A stretch of DNA of 64,000 nt. It comes from Telopea speciosissima (lineage: Eukaryota; Streptophyta; Magnoliopsida; Proteales; Proteaceae). Position 1 is the first letter of the stretch, and the number at the start of each line of letters is the position of its first letter. A program made the translations under genes and the position numbers. Below, in pieces: positions 1-10,417 of this stretch. The notes under the pieces were generated by a model. The model made no database searches, was not told where the DNA came from, and was given only the letters and a program-made list of their open reading frames with translations. The stretch covers positions 21,339,568-21,403,567 of the forward strand of contig NC_057925.1 in assembly GCF_018873765.1 (NCBI RefSeq). Reading direction: 5' to 3'.

Positions 1-835
1 ATATAAGCCAATTTAATTTAAAGAATCAGTAACATAAAAAATAAAAAAAAGGGAAAATGTTCTCCATGGGGTGGGGGTGCAGGCCACGCCCACATACAGT
101 GGGGGCCGCACTGACTGCTCCGCTCTCCATGAATAGCGGAATTAATCCCACCCCCAAGATGTCAGCGCATATGCTTTCATTGGCTTCCGGACATGCATGG
201 CCCCTGCGCTCCTCCACAGAGAATGCTCCCCCTAAAAAATTTAGCTAGAAATAGTGAGGAAGGTTGGAAACAAATAGTATGTTTGGAAAAGGAGATCTAA
301 ACAAAGGCTTTATGTTTGGTTGGCAAGAAATGGATAAAAAAAAAAAAACATAATAAGACAACAATTATGATGATACGATGATTGATTTATATGTCTCTCT
401 CTCAAAATTTGATTTTTTTCTCTTGTTTTTTTACCAATTTCTTGCCAACCAACCATAGCTTGAAAGTTGATAACTGTATACTCAAGAATAAAAAAGAAGA
501 AACTTGATAACTATTATTTGCCCCAAATTAAAGTCCGAATATTCCCCTAATCTATATGACTTCCATCGGTCCAAACTAGCTATGATAATCCCAGATTTTT
601 CTAGAACATGAAATGATGAAGTAGAAGTTTATACCCTACAAAAAAAATCACATCATTGGCAATCACATGATATGCGATAACAAAGATACGACATTGTCAA
701 TAATGGGATGGGCACAATGTCGTTGTCAATTTAAAATAAAAAAATTAATAATATCCTTTTATTTTCTATGGTTCCTACAAAAACCCAGTAAGTCATTAGG
801 GGTGACCGGGTGAGGGCCGGTGAGGAATCGTTGTC
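1..835. other. Intergenic, no gene seen
   Basis: AT-rich DNA with scattered homopolymer runs. The short open frames at 26-248 are opposite-strand overlaps without recognisable motifs. I see no coding, RNA or clearly bounded mobile feature. Confidence 0.6.
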
Positions 836-990
836 CCCTCCAATTTGCTGTTTTCTTCAATTCCTCCAATTCTTCACATGGGGTGGAAATAATCACCTTA
901 CCCCCTGTCCGAAAACACTGCCCAAGGTGGAGTCCACTCTCCCCTATTAGAGGAAGTGGAGGAATTGGAGGTGCTCTCAAATTGAAGGTG
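836..990 (-). repeat. Foldback (MITE-like) repeat, copy 1
   Basis: Imperfect inverted repeat: a CAATTCCTCCAATT-type left arm is mirrored by GAGGAATTGGAGG on the right, around a GC-richer centre. The reverse complement aligns with the repeat at 35644-35796, including the central CCGGGCAGTG/TTGGGCAGTG and GGGGGTAGGGTGAT/GGGGGTAAGGTGAT blocks. Two related foldbacks 35 kb apart imply a small dispersed family. No target duplication was resolved. Confidence 0.6.
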
Positions 991-1250
991 ATAGTTATTC
1001 GCCGGTGACAGCCCACGAGGGCGCTCACACTACTACAATATAGTGGGGGACAAGGTGAGGAACAAAAGGCTTGAAACCGAGACCTCTTAGTAGCTTGTGC
1101 TCTACTATAACAGGCTCAATCCAACTTCACTGGCAGATGTCCTTGATTAAGCCTTAATTTGGCAACTAACCAACAAGTGTATTTATGAATTGGGAAAGTG
1201 TTTCCTATAAGGGAGCCTGGCCCCTGTGTGTGCATGGTGACCAATGGGAG

Positions 1251-1791
1251 CACATGCACATGCGCGGAAGCATCAAGTGGGACGGTTATATCATATTTCA
1301 TGGGGAGTAGGACAGTTATTTTACCTCCTCCTATGTCCTAGTGCAAGTGCCACATTCCCTCACAAAAACCATTCTCCTTTGTGAATTTATCTCCCTCCTT
1401 TCCCTTCACTTTTATTTTTTATTTTAATAAGAGAAACTCTTAAGTTGTTTCTAATATAAGTAGCCAAATCAATCATTGCATCATCTAATCTTTTCTTTTT
1501 GTGGCATCCAAACATAGCCTAAAGAGGTGATAGTGGAAAGCCCCCAATATCATGGAAGAAAACCATCCCAATATCACCCATAACCATGAAATATGTATTT
1601 GGATTCTAAATTGAACAAATAATTTCCAAACTTTGAAGTGCAATACTCCTGCAAGCTGTACTTCCCAATGGAAGGCCAATAGGCATTGTGTATTTCTCTC
1701 GCCTCAAATTTTTATTTTTTTTTTAATTTATTTCTTTTATTGCCTTCCAAAATAGTTGTAAACACACAGTCATACACCATAGTTTTTTTAG
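1251..1791. repeat. Segmental duplication copy A, LINE 3' flank
   Basis: This stretch matches 23455-24003 nearly base for base, starting at CACATGCACATGCGCGGAAG and running into the LINE poly(A) tract. It lies beyond the 3' end of the LINE. Both LINE copies therefore carry the same flank and come from duplication of one insertion rather than two insertions. Confidence 0.85.
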
Positions 1792-3019
1792 TTTTTTTTT
1801 TTTTGGTGCAAAGAAAATTTAATGAATAAAGCCTCTAGAGAGGCAAATACAAGAAGCATCATAAAATAAGAAAGCAACAGAAAAAGGAGGAAAATCCCAA
1901 ATTGCTAAGCCAGACAAATTCACACCAGCCGTTGCTAATGCATCAGCCAAAAAATTTCCTTCACGAAGCGTATGAGCGAATTTAACTTGTTGAATACAAG
2001 ACACAAGGAGGCAGTCAGACAATAAATGCTGAAGGCGCCAAGGTATGGAGTGATTCTTACTTAAAAGAGTATTGATAACCAGGAGGTTATCACTCTCTAA
2101 AATAATCCTTTGATAGCCTCTCAACACCGCCATGATCAGAGCTTGTCTAACAACCAAAATTTCAGCAATCATTGAGTGAGCACACCTATACCAACCGAGA
2201 AACCAAAGATGAAGTTTCCAAGGTTGTATCTTCCATACCACCAATACTTGTCGGACCAGGATTGCCTTGACTAGCTCCATCATCATTAATCTTGATGAAA
2301 CCCATTGGAGGAGGTGACCAGCAAATGTTCATTTGTGATGAATCCAATGAAAAATCATTTCTTAGATTAAGGAAACCTTGAGCAAAGGATATGGCTTTAA
2401 AGGCAATTGAGGAAATTACTTTGAAGATCATCTCCGTAGGCATGACCCATATACGAAGTCCAAATATGCCAAAGGAGGCTTGCAATTGAAGCCAAAGTGT
2501 GAGTCTCTTTAGGTTTAGATGCAGAATGAATAGCTTGTATCACTCCCTCCCTTATATCAACTGATAGAGCAAAATCTTGTAGATTGATTCTTCCCCACAA
2601 GGAGTTTGCCCGAGAGCATCGGAGGAAGAGGTGGTTTGGATTTAAAATCCCAGATGTACAAACTGAGCATGTCTGAGGTAAATTTAAACCCCAAGTACAA
2701 AGGAGATCTACCGTCGGAAGGCGGCCCAAAAGCAGTTTCCAAAGGAAAATTTTCACCTTGGGAGCAGTTGGTATATGCCATAGCTTTAACCAAATTGAAT
2801 TCATTGGTTTTAAATCCTTTTGTAATGCTAGCCGATATGCTGATGCAACTGTGAAAATACCATTAGTTGTAGGAAGCCAGATGAATCTGTCTGTCGTAGG
2901 CATCTAAGGGATAGGTATGGCCAAAATCTGCAACGCAAAATCCAAAGGCCACCAGTAAAAGATCAGCTCTTATTTCCACATCGTTGTAGTATCATTTATA
3001 AGCTGAGACACTTTTGTTG
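1792..3019 (-). pseudogene. LINE (L1-type) fragment, copy A, 3' part
   Basis: 3' portion of a plant L1-type non-LTR retrotransposon ORF2, read on the minus strand. From 5' to 3' it holds a reverse-transcriptase zinc-binding domain (2397-2903: FLWKLLLGRLPTVDLL, then CSVC and HLFLRCSRA spacing) and an RNase H-type domain (1819-2485: FIKINDDGASQGNPGP, later IILESDNLLVINTL and FLADALA). The two parts lie in different frames, so at least one frameshift separates them. The 3' end is a poly(A) tract, seen as a T run at 1792-1804. The 5' continuation is at 20101-21160, displaced by the gypsy insertion. It is a transposon remnant, not a host gene. Confidence 0.9.
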
Positions 3020-3024
3020 GGGTG

Positions 3025-4110
3025 TGTAGACACTGAAATTGTGCCACAACCTTTGGCGTGATGACAACAGGACACGGATGGAATACATCGCACCCTTACC
3101 CCCTGAGAAGCCCAAAGTAAGCCCAAACCAGCCCAAGATGGCCCACAGAACATGGCGCTATGGTAATTCACCACGGCGCCGTGGTAATTTACCACCGCAC
3201 CCCGAAAAAGGACAAACATCACCAAAGTGACATCATCCACGGTGCAGTGGAAAAATTTTCTACGGTGCCGTGATCTGTGGGGCACCCCTATAAATAGGAG
3301 GGCCCCCATCTCTATTTTCATGGAGAAATAGGCAAGGAAGACCCTCCAAATCGATTTCTCAGCTATTTTCCCTCTTTTGGCCACTTTGAGTGATTATGAC
3401 CAGTTTCTCCCGAAGAATGGATAGATCCTTCGATTATCCCATTTGAGTGATGAATGCTTCCTTCCTAACCCAGTCGTTACTCCGTCCGCATACGGGTAAC
3501 AAGAATCTTCTTTCATAGCCGTTATTCCGTTCGTATACGGATAACAAGAAATACCCCCAGTAAGCCGTGACTCTGTCCGAAGAACCGGTGACGATATGTC
3601 CATCCGTCTCCACCTGATCCAAGGGACCACTGATAGTCACGGAATTCCTGCGCGAAGGTATAATCATTACATTTTCATCGTTACAATGTAGTCTTTTGTG
3701 TTTTCCCAACCCTGTTTTAGTGTATATAGTATAAATACAATACATTCTGTACAGTCAATTTAAACATACTTTATGAGGAAAGAATATTCGACATTCAGCA
3801 TCTAGAATAGAAAGACCAATTCAATTGGACAAGATGAGTGCCTAACACCTTCCCATCCTTATAACCTGACCCCTTGCCCGATCTCTGACCAGGCCATATG
3901 GAATCTCGTAGCCCATTTCCACTCAAACTGGATAGGGCTACCCCCATTGGGTCCTAGGCCCTAATCCTAGGTGGCAACTCCATTCTTATGAAGCATGATC
4001 CCCATCCCCATGATAATATGTCCCAATGACATACTGTCAACATCCAAAGACTTATCCCTGTCACCATAAGGCTGGGTGGAACCTCGTCCCCAAGGACCGC
4101 GTTACTTACA
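3025..4110 (+). repeat. 5' LTR of the Tat element
   Basis: 1086 bp, TG...CA, direct repeat of 18997-20095. It contains palindromic CACGGYRCCGTG boxes around 3150-3265 including a perfect CCACGGCGCCGTGG at 3171-3184, TATAAATA at 3289-3296, two hairpins at 3476-3500 and 3521-3545, the shared box GAGTGCCTAACACCTTCCC at 3836-3854, and a CCTAATCCTAGGTGGC block near 3964. It should drive transcription of the genomic RNA. Confidence 0.95.
3289..3296 (+). promoter_or_regulatory. TATA box of the 5' LTR
   Basis: TATAAATA directly downstream of the palindromic U3 boxes. A start site would be expected about 25-35 bp further on. In the 3' LTR the same position reads TACAAATA near 19261, so only the 5' LTR keeps the canonical box. 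Confidence 0.75.
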
Positions 4111-4111
4111 G

Positions 4112-4129
4112 TGACGACTCCACTGGGGA
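4112..4129 (+). promoter_or_regulatory. Primer-binding site of the Tat element
   Basis: TGACGACTCCACTGGGGA starts one base after the LTR end, where a tRNA primer-binding site is expected. The matching tRNA was not assigned from memory. A related GGTGGCAACTCCATT string also lies inside the LTR near 3971. Confidence 0.65.
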
Positions 4130-5248
4130 TATGATGAAGGATAAAAATGTCCATCTGTGGTCAAGCTTTCCAAAATAGATGCAACCAATAAATGCAAGAA
4201 TATTCTCTCCGGATCTGTGTGAAAACATGTATGGCTAACGTCTGAATTATACTAACTGCATCATGCATAGTGTTTGAAGTGAAATCAAATGACGAGAGTA
4301 CTCCCTATCATACCTCTACCCCCGGGGAGGTGAGGTACGCCATACTAAGTATTCTGAGAACGGATGATAGCCGCTTCCTACACCAATTTCATGCACACAC
4401 ACACACACACACACACACATAGCATAGGAACACATTTAGCCATGTAGTTAGTTGTTGAACCCCATGTGTAGTCATGGGTATTTCACGGTGAAGCTACAGC
4501 TCATGACACTTACTTTACGGGATTAGTAATTACCGGCGAGGATAACTACTAGTGTGATGTGGGGTGCTTCAGCCACTCAAAAAAGGCATTAGCATGGTTA
4601 TTCTAGGATTGTGTGACCTATTCCCCAGGTATATTAAAAGAATCACGTGCCCATGACTCGCGTAAGCAATAGGTATATTGATTCTGTCAAGAGTGACCTT
4701 TTCTGTCCTGTAAGCCTATCTATGTCATGCATCATGAAGGAAAATAAACCAGATATGTTAGGGGTACAACATAAACTAACTTCCGATTAGCATGTTTGAG
4801 GCCCAATTTAAGAGTCATCAATGATTGACCTTGTTTTAATACGAGATGCCGACCAGAGTAGGAATGCCGTGGTCCCACAATAGTCCCTTAAGAAATTTAA
4901 AAAAAATGGGAAATGTGTACCCACACATCGGAATCCTACTTGTCCCTCAAAGAATGAGCATCTTGTGTTATCTCAGGAGATATCAAGTAGAATCTTGGAT
5001 TGGGCTTCCTTTCTGTGTCTGCCCGACGAATTTGTTCTTGGCTTGAGAAACATCAGGCAATGATGGAATTCGAGGCCTGTTATCCGATCCTTCCTAAAAA
5101 GGGGAAGTTTCCTGAATACTAATGTTAAGGACCACGATCACATCCTCGATTACCTAAGTATAAGCTGATCAAAAGCCAAGAACGACGGTCTGGTAAAAAT
5201 TAACTGTTTGTTTGTTCCATCGAAAATCGTTTCTTCTCTTCTAAACAT
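4130..5248 (+). other. Leader of the Tat element with CA microsatellite
   Basis: Untranslated leader between the primer-binding site and gag. It includes an (AC)n microsatellite at about 4395-4419. An open frame of 66 codons at 4846-5046 shows no motif I recognise and is not called as a gene. Confidence 0.6.
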
Positions 5249-6702
5249 ATGAATAGGATTCTTTCTTCTTTCTTATGTAGAGGCACGATTCCCTATCCAA
5301 GAAAGTTTTCCTTACCTGTGTGGACCAGAAATGATGGGAGATTAACTCGGACCAACCAGTCACTCCTTTCAAACATTCTATCACCCTCTTCCTCTTCTAA
5401 TTCTTTGGCCAAAGTATCACTTGGAAGCAGCATGGACCCTATCAACGATTATCACTCTAAAAGTCATTTGGAGCAGCAAGTAGAGCAATTGCAAGTAGAT
5501 GTGGCAGAAATGAGACAGGTCATGACCCAAGTGTTGCAAGCAGTCCAGTTGACCTCCAAAGGGGATTCAACACCAGTGTCTATTGAGCAAGAAGTGAGAA
5601 AGGCTACTCCAATAATTCCCACGGCATCAGTTACAATAATAGTAGAAGAAGGAGAAGATGTTATGGCAAGCCTATCATCTGACCCTCCCAAAACTGAGAG
5701 GGAGAAGAAGATGAGAGAAAAGGTTGAGAAACTAGAAGTTGCAGTCAAGGACAATGGCAAAGAGAAAGTTGAAGAAGAGCTGGTTTTCTTTCCTAAATGA
5801 AGAATACCCGATAACTTTAAATGGAAACTAGATAAGTTTGATGGTGCAGGAGATCCTAAAGCCCATCTTAAGATCTTCGCTATGGTGGCCAAATCTTGGG
5901 ATCTTACGAAAAACCAGATGGGATAGGCCTTTCTTTACTCTCTGGCTAGATCGGCTCTGAGATGGTTAACTCAGTTAGACCAAACTCAGACTCAAAAATG
6001 GTCCTCTGTGATGAAAGCTTTTACTAAATAGTATCCTTACAATATTGAGATGGACATTACTAGGAGAGAACTGGAAACCTTGAGGTAAGAGTCAAGTGAG
6101 GAATTCCCAAATTTCATTGCAAGGTTTCGAGAAAAAGCTGCAAAGATGTGGCACCGTCCTACGAAAAAGAACAGGTGGAGATTTTGTTTGAAAATTTGTA
6201 CAGGGAGTATCAGGATAAGTTGTATTACCAGCACATCAATACTTTCGATGCCCTCATGACCATCAGAAAGAAGATTGAAGACAAGATCTTCAAAGAAAGG
6301 CAAGTACAAGGAGTAACCAACGAGACGACTAGGACTTACTCTGGGAGAAAGGTTTCAAAACCAAAAGGAATGAACACAACTGGATCCAGTCGCCAAGCAG
6401 TAGAAGTACAAATGGTCTTTGTAATCGCCCCGCCACTTGTAATCCAGGCAAAACCAGAACCTCCTAAAAGAGTTTTCAATTTTGGGGGGATGACACTGAC
6501 TGTGCTATTCACCAAGCTCAAGAGGGAAGGAATGATCAACACCGTCCCACCTCGACATGTGGATATGGCCAATCTACTGACATGGTATAAGCCTAATCTG
6601 TATTGTCACTATCATGACCAAAAGGGACATCAGACGGACAAGTGTATACATCTCAAGCATGCTATCCAAGACATGATAGATGTTGGGAAGATCGAGCTTT
6701 AG
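5249..6702 (+). pseudogene. gag: gag of the Tat element (broken)
   Basis: Capsid/nucleocapsid polyprotein that would form virus-like particles. The frame from 5249 holds a coiled-coil-like segment (HLEQQVEQLQVDVAEMRQV) and a charged KEK-rich stretch, and stops at 5798-5800. The gag core continues beyond it (KLDKFDGAGDPKAHLKIF, then EFPNFIARFREKAAKM) through several in-frame stops between 5800 and 6100. The frame at 6148-6702 has a C-terminal knuckle-like motif, CHYHDQKGHQTDKC, of the Tat-lineage type. The native start is uncertain; ATG at 5432 (MDPINDYHSK) is an alternative. It is a decayed copy and would not give a full gag. Confidence 0.8.
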
Positions 6703-9456
6703 ACAAGACAATAGCCGAACATGACTGCAACTCCGTTATCGGCTCATGGGGTGAATATGTTAAAGGAGGATTCGGGATCCGAGGATCCCACTCCCCTAAT
6801 CAGGCTTGTTGGAAGGAGAAGAAAGCTGATGGATGCACACATACAGAGCCCTTCTTACATCAAAGAAAGGGAAGAAAGAGCATCAGATTGGGTGAGAAGT
6901 CTTTCAAGAGGTGAACCGACCTGACTCCCCCTTATATCACCCAAGGTCTCCAGACAATAGGCAAGTAGAGTCTCTTCTTCCACTAAAGAAAGTACCACAA
7001 CCTCTAATGAAGGGATCTTAATCTCCGGAATCATCCACGTGGTCGGTAAACATGATTTGAGAAGAGGAATTTCTATTGGATCCCATCACTTTAATTCACC
7101 CCCAGGAAAGAGAGAAGCATTTCCAAGAAGAAGAATGGTATTTATCAAAAAGTAAGAAGGCTTGAAAGAAAAGGGCCCAGCGGATGCAAGTATGTGCTCG
7201 TTGTGCCAGAACAAACTGTGATGGTAACATCCGGGAAGGAGGACAAGTATGTGGTTAGGGAAAGGGCATGACATCTAATAGGAGGCTTCAGAAGTTACAT
7301 TTCCTAGAAAAGGGTCTGGATAGCCTCGAGCCAGGTGTACCTTTGAAAAAGTATGGATTCACAGCTCATGAAGTTGATTATTTGGCACCAAAGTAGGAAT
7401 CTTCTGACAACAGTGAGGAAGGTGAGGAGGCTATAAAGAAAGTGACACCTAACCTACTTAAGGCCGTGTCAGCACTTGCCATTGGACAATCCTTATCTGA
7501 AGAAGTCTCTCTCATTCAAATTGGAGGAGACACAGAGGATACTGCAGAGGAGAGAGAAGAAATTGAGTGCACCAAGGTATATAATAAATGGATGAATTTT
7601 ACTGAAAAGGAGGTTTGCTTGGAATCTTCTCAGGATGAGTTCTCCATAGAGGCAGCTGGATGGATAAACAGCATTGGGGCCGATGATGACCATATTGATC
7701 CCACCGATCTCATCCACCCATTTCTCTCGAAAAGCGACAGCGAAGAAGGAAATGATGAAGAAATAGGATCCCCAGAAAACCCTAGAATAAATTGGTCTTT
7801 GTCTGGAAGGGATTTTGATCGATGGAGCATGAGTGTCTATTATCAAGTAGCAGACATAGTGGATGTTACCACCAACACCCAAGAAATCCTATACAAGGCC
7901 ACTTCCCGGTTCCCAGATCTGATCTGTAGTAATTTTGTGGCATGATGTGAACAGTTAGAAATGCCAAATGAAGATGATCTACTCCTCCGGACTTTGTACG
8001 AACTAAGGAATATGACTTAGCTCGCCAACGCTTTGGCACAAGATATATTTGGAGCACCTCCTAAAGACCTCATGTTATATTCAGATTCCCAAGCATACCC
8101 GAGCCCTCCCGGAAGAGAAGAATGGTAAATGTGGGTCAACAACATCAACACGGGGATCCCTTTTTTGACCCCACAAATGATATCCGACCCATGGAGGTGG
8201 ATGACGAGGAAAGATCAAGTGAAGAAGACTCATTTGAAGAAGATGAGAGTGAGGAGAATTTGGGCCAAGGGATTCCGATGATGAAGAAGCAGAACAAGGA
8301 GAGGGCAATTCATCTGAAGAGGACGAGGAATCTATAGAGGAAAGCCAAGAGGAAGAGGAAGAAGAATCCGATCGGCCAGTGACCCCTTTTGACAAATATA
8401 GAAATATTTGTGGACCAGAACCCTGGGATCTACCATTCCAAATAAGCAAGGTCCACAAGGATATTAATAAGATCCAAGAAATGCTCACGAAGATTGTGGT
8501 TTCAGATGACAAGTATCAAGAGGAACTTCAACAATTGGAACCAATCAGGGAACAGTGGGTTCGACCGCAAGCTATATGTTACTTGAAAATTTTGATGAAA
8601 TCGACATTCGCCTTGACACAAGATTTGTGTGGAACTCCCCCCTTCTTCCCCTGATCGCGGCAGTGAAGAGTATCATGAATGGGCACAAGCACATGATTAC
8701 TTCCTCCTCAATAATGTGAATGAAGAAGACCATTTTGATGATCCCATGGGAAACATCTATCTAGTTGCCTCTAATCTAGAGGAATGTTCAAAATTTAGCT
8801 CCAAAAGCCTCAGTTCCCAAGGTAAGGGAGTTGGCCACTTCTACAAGTCTTTGGCAGAAGCGAAAGAAATGCATCTAGCAACCCTAGAAACCTTCCACCA
8901 GTTACATCAGATGATCCCTAGGAACCCAAGCGACCCTGACCTTTGTCATTTAATGCAATAAATCACTGAAAGCAAGAATCCTTAGCAAAAATCTTGAGTC
9001 AGGTTTGGGAGTCCATCTCTGTTATGGAAGTCAAGGTCGAGAAGCAAGTGGTAAAGTAGAGGAGTCCTACTATAGGAACCATCATTATCATAGACAGTGA
9101 TATAGAAGAAGAAGATGTTTCCCCAGTTGAGTTAATCATCAAAAGAGAAGAATCAGAGGTAATGGAGACTAGAAGTGGAAAGGATTTCAAGAATAAGGGT
9201 TTGACGGTAGAGATGCATCAATCTAATCACCCGAAGCTAAATAATGAACCCGAGAATCCAGTATTGAATCAGTTGAAGAAGGCCCAGGCAAATATCTCAT
9301 TCTGGGGATTGTTGATGGCCTCACCAACTCACCGAGAAGCGGTACTGAAATCTCTTGCCAAAGTTCAAGTGCCCATTGAAATGGCACCAGAGGAACTATC
9401 CCACATAGTAGGAGCCACTTATGCAATTCAGTCGCTAATCTTCTCCAGATGAGGAT
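6703..9456 (+). pseudogene. Acidic gag-protease spacer region, unassigned
   Basis: Broken sense open frames (7442-7945, 8122-8337, 8379-8654, 8629-8961, 9162-9452) between the gag knuckle and the protease. The peptides are strongly acidic (for example SDSEEGNDEEIG, DEERSSEEDSFEEDESEE). They show no catalytic motif I recognise. The position, orientation and composition suggest one long spacer coding region interrupted by stops and frameshifts. It is longer than expected for a simple gypsy polyprotein but compatible with the large Tat elements. Confidence 0.5.
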
Positions 9457-9815
9457 TTGCCACCTGGAGGGAAAGGACATAACAGAGCACTCTACATTAC
9501 TATGGAATGCAACAAAAACCAAGTTCCTCAAGTATTGATTGATAATGGCTCTACCCTCAATGCCATGCCATTGAAAGCCACAAAGTGCATGGGTTTGCCT
9601 TTTGACAAGATGAAGCCTTCAAGCCAAACCACAGGGAATATGACAACACTAGGCGAGAAGTGATCAAAATCCTCACCACGGATATCAAGGTAGGGCCGGC
9701 CTAGTTCACCATTGACTTTTAGGTTATTGATATCCAGGCCTCTTTCAACATGCTACTAGGGAGGCCATGGTACATTGTATAGGCGTTCTTACATCCAGCC
9801 TTCACCAAAAGTTGA
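9457..9815 (+). pseudogene. Aspartic protease of the Tat element (broken)
   Basis: Retroviral-type aspartic protease that would process the polyprotein. The catalytic motif reads VLIDNGSTLNAMP (DNGS in place of the commoner DSGA, usual in this lineage) around 9532-9570. The frame stops at 9661-9663. The C-terminal flap and hydrophobic region (VIDIQASFNMLLGRPWYI) continue in another frame to about 9815, with stops. Frame change plus stops make it non-functional. Confidence 0.8.
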
Positions 9816-10021
9816 GATTTATTTATGAGCAAAAGGTGATCACCATTTTCAGAGACTTAGAAATGGTTTACACATTTGCAAATAGAGAAGTGGAAGGTTC
9901 TACTCCATCAGAAATATAGTTAGGAGGGTTTGAAATTGGAAATATTTGTGTAACCCCTTCCAAAGAAAAAGAACCCATCCCGGCTAAATTCCCCATCAAG
10001 TGGAGCACGGCTTTGTTGAGG

Positions 10022-10396
10022 ATGATGAGGAAGATGAAGTACTTCCCAGGCTTGGGATTGGGAAAGAACTAGCAAGGAATACCAAAGTTCCCCGAGATAC
10101 TAGCCAACACCAATCGCCACGGCTTAGGTTTCACCCCAATGAAAAGAAAAGCCTCTACAGGAGGGAGGAGCAACATCAAAGGATTGAAGAATCAGAAGAT
10201 TGAGATCACCCCTTACTTCAGAACTTTGAATGGTTACTTTGTGAAAGAAGGGGAGAGTTTCCCATATTGTGGAAACATTGAACCTTGGTTCAATCAAGAG
10301 ATAGACAGCTTCCAGCCTGGGTTTAAGATATTCTTCAAAGATGAAGTAGACTGGGTAACCATGGAGTTGGAACAAGCCAAGATGAACAAAGAATAG
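10022..10396 (+). pseudogene. G-patch-like segment of the Tat polyprotein
   Basis: The frame starting at 10022 reads MMRKMKYFPGLGLGKN, a stop, then QGIPKFPE and RHGLGFTP. The glycine and aromatic spacing resembles a G-patch, a short RNA-binding or helicase-stimulating motif also found near some retroviral proteases. It is in frame with the open stretch at 10139-10396. It sits between protease and RT, where a linker is normally expected. One stop (TAG) lies inside the motif. Function here is inference from the motif only. Confidence 0.55.
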
Positions 10397-10417
10397 GATA
10401 ATCAAGGGATTGATGAG

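Noticed and set aside
1792-3019. Host RNase H or reverse-transcriptase-like gene
   Set aside because: Domain order, poly(A) end, frameshifts and a duplicate copy show a LINE remnant.
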